From: 73-13 sp035556395
GTDB taxonomy: Bacteria; Actinomycetota; Actinomycetes; Actinomycetales; Microbacteriaceae
Direction: 5' to 3'
Length of the DNA: 7,356 nucleotides
NCBI GenBank assembly: GCA_035556395.1
Contig: DATMFB010000023.1
Location: 1-7,356 of the forward strand
Position numbers and translations under genes: made by a program. Shown here piece after piece: positions 5,427 to 7,356 of this stretch; position 1 is the first letter of the stretch, and every line of letters begins with the position of its first letter. Below the pieces are notes generated by a model that saw only the letters and a program-made list of their open reading frames with translations, was not told the origin of the DNA and made no database searches.

Positions 5427-6368
5427 ATGAGCGCAACGACGCCGGCAGGCTGGTACTCGGACGGGACGACCCCGAATCAGGAGCGATTCTGGGACGGCAC
5501 GCAGTGGACGGACCAGTTCCGGCCGATCCCACCGCAGTATCAGGCCGCCCCGCCGCGGCCCGGCAGCTTCGGGATCTCGCTCAAGCAGTCGTGGCGCGGC
5601 GCCGGGCTGCTCTTCCGCGGCTACGCGGAGAAGGCGGTCGACGAGGCGCTGTCGATCGAGCAGCGCGGCGGGCGCAAGCTCTTCGTCTGGCTGACCCCCG
5701 TCGCGGTCAACGCGATCCTCGTCGGCTTCTGGTTCATCGCGTTCGTCGCCTCCCCCGTCGGGATCCTGCGGGAGACGCTCGGCAGCGCGCTCGGCTCCCT
5801 CGGCGGATCGTTCGGCGGCTCCCTCGGCGGGTCGCTGGGAGGTTCGCTCGGCGGCTCGCTCGGCGGGCTCATCAACACCTCCGCGATGGGCGGCGTCCTC
5901 GCCGGCGCGTACTTCGTCGGACTCGCCGCGGGGATCGTCTTCTTCGTCGTGCGCGCCCTCGCGCTCATGCTCACGGCGCGCACCCGCGGCGGCGGGATCG
6001 GCTTCGTCGACGCGCTCGTCATCGTCGCGACGGCGCATTCGCTCACCCCGGTCGCCTGGGTGCTCGGGACGGTGTTCCTCGCGATCCCCGGCTACACGGG
6101 GCTCATCCTCTTCATCATCGTCGAGGTGTTCATCGGGCTGCCGCTGCTGCTCCTCGCGGAGAGCGTCATCTACCTCGGCTCGCACCGGGCGACCACGTTC
6201 ACCAAGCCGCCGCTCTTCGCGAGCGCGCTGTTCGGCGGGCTGTCGCTCGCGGTCGTCTACGCGGTCGCGACGCTCGCGGCATGGGGCCTCATGACGGCGG
6301 CGTTGAACGCGGTCGTCGGCGGCATCTCGAACGGCGTGCTCGGCGGTCTCGGCGGCTTGATCGGCTGA
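5427..6368 (+). CDS. DUF2510 multi-pass membrane protein with GGSL repeat
   Basis: The 313-aa product starts with a DUF2510 module: PAGWYSDGTTPNQERFWDG (6-24) and QWTD (26-29), closely matching the actinobacterial pattern PAGWYPD...RWWDG..WT, a short domain usually fused to membrane or secreted proteins and of unknown function. A linker leads to a membrane domain with hydrophobic segments at about 85-108, 155-182, 193-220, 224-250 and 263-297. Between the first two segments lies a Gly-rich stretch (118-147) containing five GGS(F/L) units; the C-terminus (298-313) is also Gly-rich with GGLGGLIG. The arrangement of spans is loosely Yip1-like, but I would not assign that family. The ATG at 5427 is chosen for its GGGAGGG Shine-Dalgarno and because the DUF2510 motif begins right after it. 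It is followed at 38 bp by a glycosyltransferase gene on the same strand, so co-transcription is possible. Role unknown, probably envelope-associated. Confidence 0.88.
   Translation: MSATTPAGWYSDGTTPNQERFWDGTQWTDQFRPIPPQYQAAPPRPGSFGISLKQSWRGAGLLFRGYAEKAVDEALSIEQRGGRKLFVWLTPVAVNAILVGFWFIAFVASPVGILRETLGSALGSLGGSFGGSLGGSLGGSLGGSLGGLINTSAMGGVLAGAYFVGLAAGIVFFVVRALALMLTARTRGGGIGFVDALVIVATAHSLTPVAWVLGTVFLAIPGYTGLILFIIVEVFIGLPLLLLAESVIYLGSHRATTFTKPPLFASALFGGLSLAVVYAVATLAAWGLMTAALNAVVGGISNGVLGGLGGLIG
5778..5867 (+). repeat. In-frame 12-bp tandem repeat encoding GGS(L/F) units
   Basis: Five consecutive 12-bp units at 5802-5861 each encode Gly-Gly-Ser followed by Phe (first) or Leu (others), flanked by related degenerate sequence from 5778 to 5867. 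Units differ mainly at third codon positions (for example GGC GGC TCC CTC versus GGA GGT TCG CTC), so the amino-acid pattern is better kept than the DNA pattern. Any change by whole units would preserve the reading frame. Confidence 0.85.
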
Positions 6369-6391
6369 CGGGGCAATCCCCCACCCGGCAC

Positions 6392-6408
6392 GAGGAGGTG
6401 CCTAGAAT
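6392..6408 (+). promoter_or_regulatory. Shine-Dalgarno and overlapping -10 box before the first glycosyltransferase gene
   Basis: GAGGAGG (6392-6398) sits 8 nt before an ATG at 6407, an ideal Shine-Dalgarno distance. TAGAAT (6403-6408), five of six matches to the -10 consensus, overlaps that ATG and lies 7 nt before a second in-frame ATG at 6416. The gene could thus be translated from 6407 on a read-through transcript and from 6416 on a leaderless one. Confidence 0.5.
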
Positions 6409-7183
6409 GCGAGGGATGTCCCCCAGCATCTCGGTCGTGGTCCCGTCCTACAACGACGCCGAGATGCTGCAGCAGTGCCTCACGGCGCTTCATGGGCAGA
6501 CCCGTCCCGCCGACGAGATCATCGTCGTCGACAACGGCTCGTCCGACGCGACCGTCGACGTCGCGCTCGCCCACGGAGCCCGGATCGTCACCGAGCCGAA
6601 GCGCGGCATCCCCCAGGCCACCTCCGCAGGCCTCGACGCGGCCACCGGCGACGTCATCGGCCGCCTCGACGCCGACTCGATCCCGCCGAAGGACTGGGTC
6701 GCCCGCATCGCCCGCGCGTTCGAGCGCGACGCCGACCTCGAGGCGCTCAGCGGACCGGGCGCGTTCTACGGGGGGACGCCGCTTCTGCACTGGTTCGCCG
6801 AATCCGTGCAGATGCCGCTCTACACGCGCGCGGTCGCGTTCCTGCTCGGCCATGACGTGCTCTTCGGATCGAACCTCGCGATCCGTGCGGACACCTGGCG
6901 CGAGCTGCGCGGACTCGTCCATCGGGATGACAACAGCATCCACGACGACCTCGACTTCACGCTCAACCTGGTGCCCGGCACCAAGGTCCGCTTCGACCGG
7001 ACGCTGGTCGTCGGCGTCTCGGCGCGGCCCTACCAGGACTGGGGACGCTACTCCAAGGGGTTCGCGATGGCGATGGGGACCTTCGCCCTCAACCACCGCG
7101 AGCAGTCGCTGCTCGAACGCCGGCGTCAGTGGATCGCGGTCCGGCACGGCGAGGGCGGCGACCCGATCCGCGCGACGCGGTAG
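6407..7183 (+). CDS. Family 2 glycosyltransferase
   Basis: The 258-aa product is a cytosolic GT-A-fold glycosyltransferase. The nucleotide-sugar half shows ISVVVPSYNDAEML (8-21), PADEIIVVDNGSSDAT (34-49), KRGIPQATSAGLDAATGD (65-82) and the metal-binding DAD (88-90, in GRLDADSIPP). The acceptor half has GSNLAIRADTW (154-164) and HDDLDF (179-184), whose Asp-Asp is the likely catalytic-base position. There is no QxxRW motif of processive synthases and no membrane span, so it probably adds single sugars; donor and acceptor cannot be told. Start: the ATG at 6407 has a well-placed GAGGAGG, but the ATG at 6416 aligns exactly with the start of the next paralog and lies 7 nt after TAGAAT, giving a 255-aa alternative. 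The second glycosyltransferase begins 12 bp after its stop. Bases 6472-6576 are identical to the start of that gene. Confidence 0.93.
   Translation: MRGMSPSISVVVPSYNDAEMLQQCLTALHGQTRPADEIIVVDNGSSDATVDVALAHGARIVTEPKRGIPQATSAGLDAATGDVIGRLDADSIPPKDWVARIARAFERDADLEALSGPGAFYGGTPLLHWFAESVQMPLYTRAVAFLLGHDVLFGSNLAIRADTWRELRGLVHRDDNSIHDDLDFTLNLVPGTKVRFDRTLVVGVSARPYQDWGRYSKGFAMAMGTFALNHREQSLLERRRQWIAVRHGEGGDPIRATR
6472..6576 (+). repeat. Perfect direct repeat, copy 1 (within first glycosyltransferase)
   Basis: These 105 bases are identical to 7252-7356, 780 bp downstream and in the same reading frame. They encode the segment from CLTALHGQT through VDNGSSDATVDVALAH. The second copy reaches the window end, so the true repeat may continue. 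The 51 bases just upstream of the two copies differ at 12 positions. Confidence 0.97.
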
Positions 7184-7195
7184 GGCGCACGACCG

Positions 7196-7356
7196 ATGAC
7201 CCCCCGCATCTGCGTCGTCATCCCTTCGTACAACGACGCCGTCATGCTCGCGCAGTGCCTCACGGCGCTTCATGGGCAGACCCGTCCCGCCGACGAGATC
7301 ATCGTCGTCGACAACGGCTCGTCCGACGCGACCGTCGACGTCGCGCTCGCCCACGG
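7196..7356 (+). CDS. Second family 2 glycosyltransferase, partial (3' end outside window)
   Basis: Fifty-three full codons are visible: MTPRICVVIPSYNDAVMLAQ, then CLTALHGQT and IIVVDNGSSDAT, the nucleotide-binding start of a GT2 GT-A domain. It is a paralog of the enzyme encoded just upstream: the two starts (7196 and 6416) align at exactly 780 bp, residues 20 onward are identical, and the first 19 residues differ at several positions. It begins 12 bp after the stop of the first gene, with no intervening promoter or clear Shine-Dalgarno (only GGGCG near 7183-7187), so it is probably co-transcribed and translationally coupled. The DxD motif and acceptor domain lie outside the window, so a complete, intact gene cannot be confirmed. 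Confidence 0.85.
   Translation, partial: MTPRICVVIPSYNDAVMLAQCLTALHGQTRPADEIIVVDNGSSDATVDVALAH
7252..7356 (+). repeat. Perfect direct repeat, copy 2 (within second glycosyltransferase)
   Basis: This is the second copy of the 105-bp identical block at 6472-6576, at an offset of exactly 780 bp. Identity begins at 7252 and is unbroken to the last base of the window. Confidence 0.97.

Noticed and set aside
3232..5532. 766-codon minus-strand open frame across helD and the 344-aa membrane protein gene
   Set aside because: Its C-terminal part is out-of-frame helD rich in Ser/Arg/Thr, and the remainder is antisense to a better-supported membrane protein.
5504..6400. N-terminal part of a 559-codon open frame ending at 7183
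   Set aside because: Only the portion from 6407 encodes the glycosyltransferase. The upstream part is an Arg-rich off-frame reading of the DUF2510 gene.
1..7356. CRISPR arrays, tRNA or rRNA genes, transposases, phage genes, toxin-antitoxin or known defence genes
   Set aside because: I looked on both strands and saw no repeat-spacer pattern, cloverleaf-like segment or recognisable protein of these classes.

Overview
This is a GC-rich (roughly 70 %), gene-dense stretch of an actinobacterial chromosome. Very strong G/C bias at third codon positions, long spurious antisense ORFs, GTG starts, a DUF2510 protein, an actinobacterial-style HelD and starts that look leaderless all fit Actinomycetota. 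I would guess Microbacteriaceae or a near relative, but no feature here proves a genus. I see no transposase, phage gene, CRISPR array, tRNA or rRNA. Nine protein-coding genes are supported; the first and last run off the window.

Left part, minus strand (1-1489): a 3'-truncated YhhN-family membrane protein (1-340), ribosomal protein S15 (rpsO, 432-701) with a strong terminator hairpin, and a second, complete YhhN-family protein (827-1489). The two YhhN proteins are clear paralogs and bracket rpsO. The gene directly downstream of rpsO is not pnp.

Middle (1490-4327): a 34-bp divergent promoter region separates the complete yhhN-like gene from a small flavin split-barrel (PPOX-family) protein on the plus strand (1524-1964). 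That gene runs head-on into helD on the minus strand (1961-4264), an SF1 helicase-like ATPase that removes and recycles stalled RNA polymerase. The two stop codons share one CTAG.

Right part, plus strand (4321-7356): a 344-aa membrane protein of unrecognised family, a DUF2510 multi-pass membrane protein with a five-unit GGSL repeat, and two tandem family-2 glycosyltransferases, the second cut by the window end. They may form an envelope-related cluster, but this is inferred only from membrane topology, strand and spacing.

The most notable signals are: a perfect direct repeat of at least 105 bp linking the two glycosyltransferase genes at exactly 780-bp spacing, with a sharp edge that suggests gene conversion or very recent duplication; up to five genes whose start codon lies 6-7 nt after a -10-like hexamer (leaderless geometry); the yhhN-like paralogs around rpsO, one lacking a conserved-looking His; and the unusual Gly-rich repeat in the DUF2510 protein. 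I found no convincing new defence or mobile system. Most of the window is ordinary core or near-core genome.
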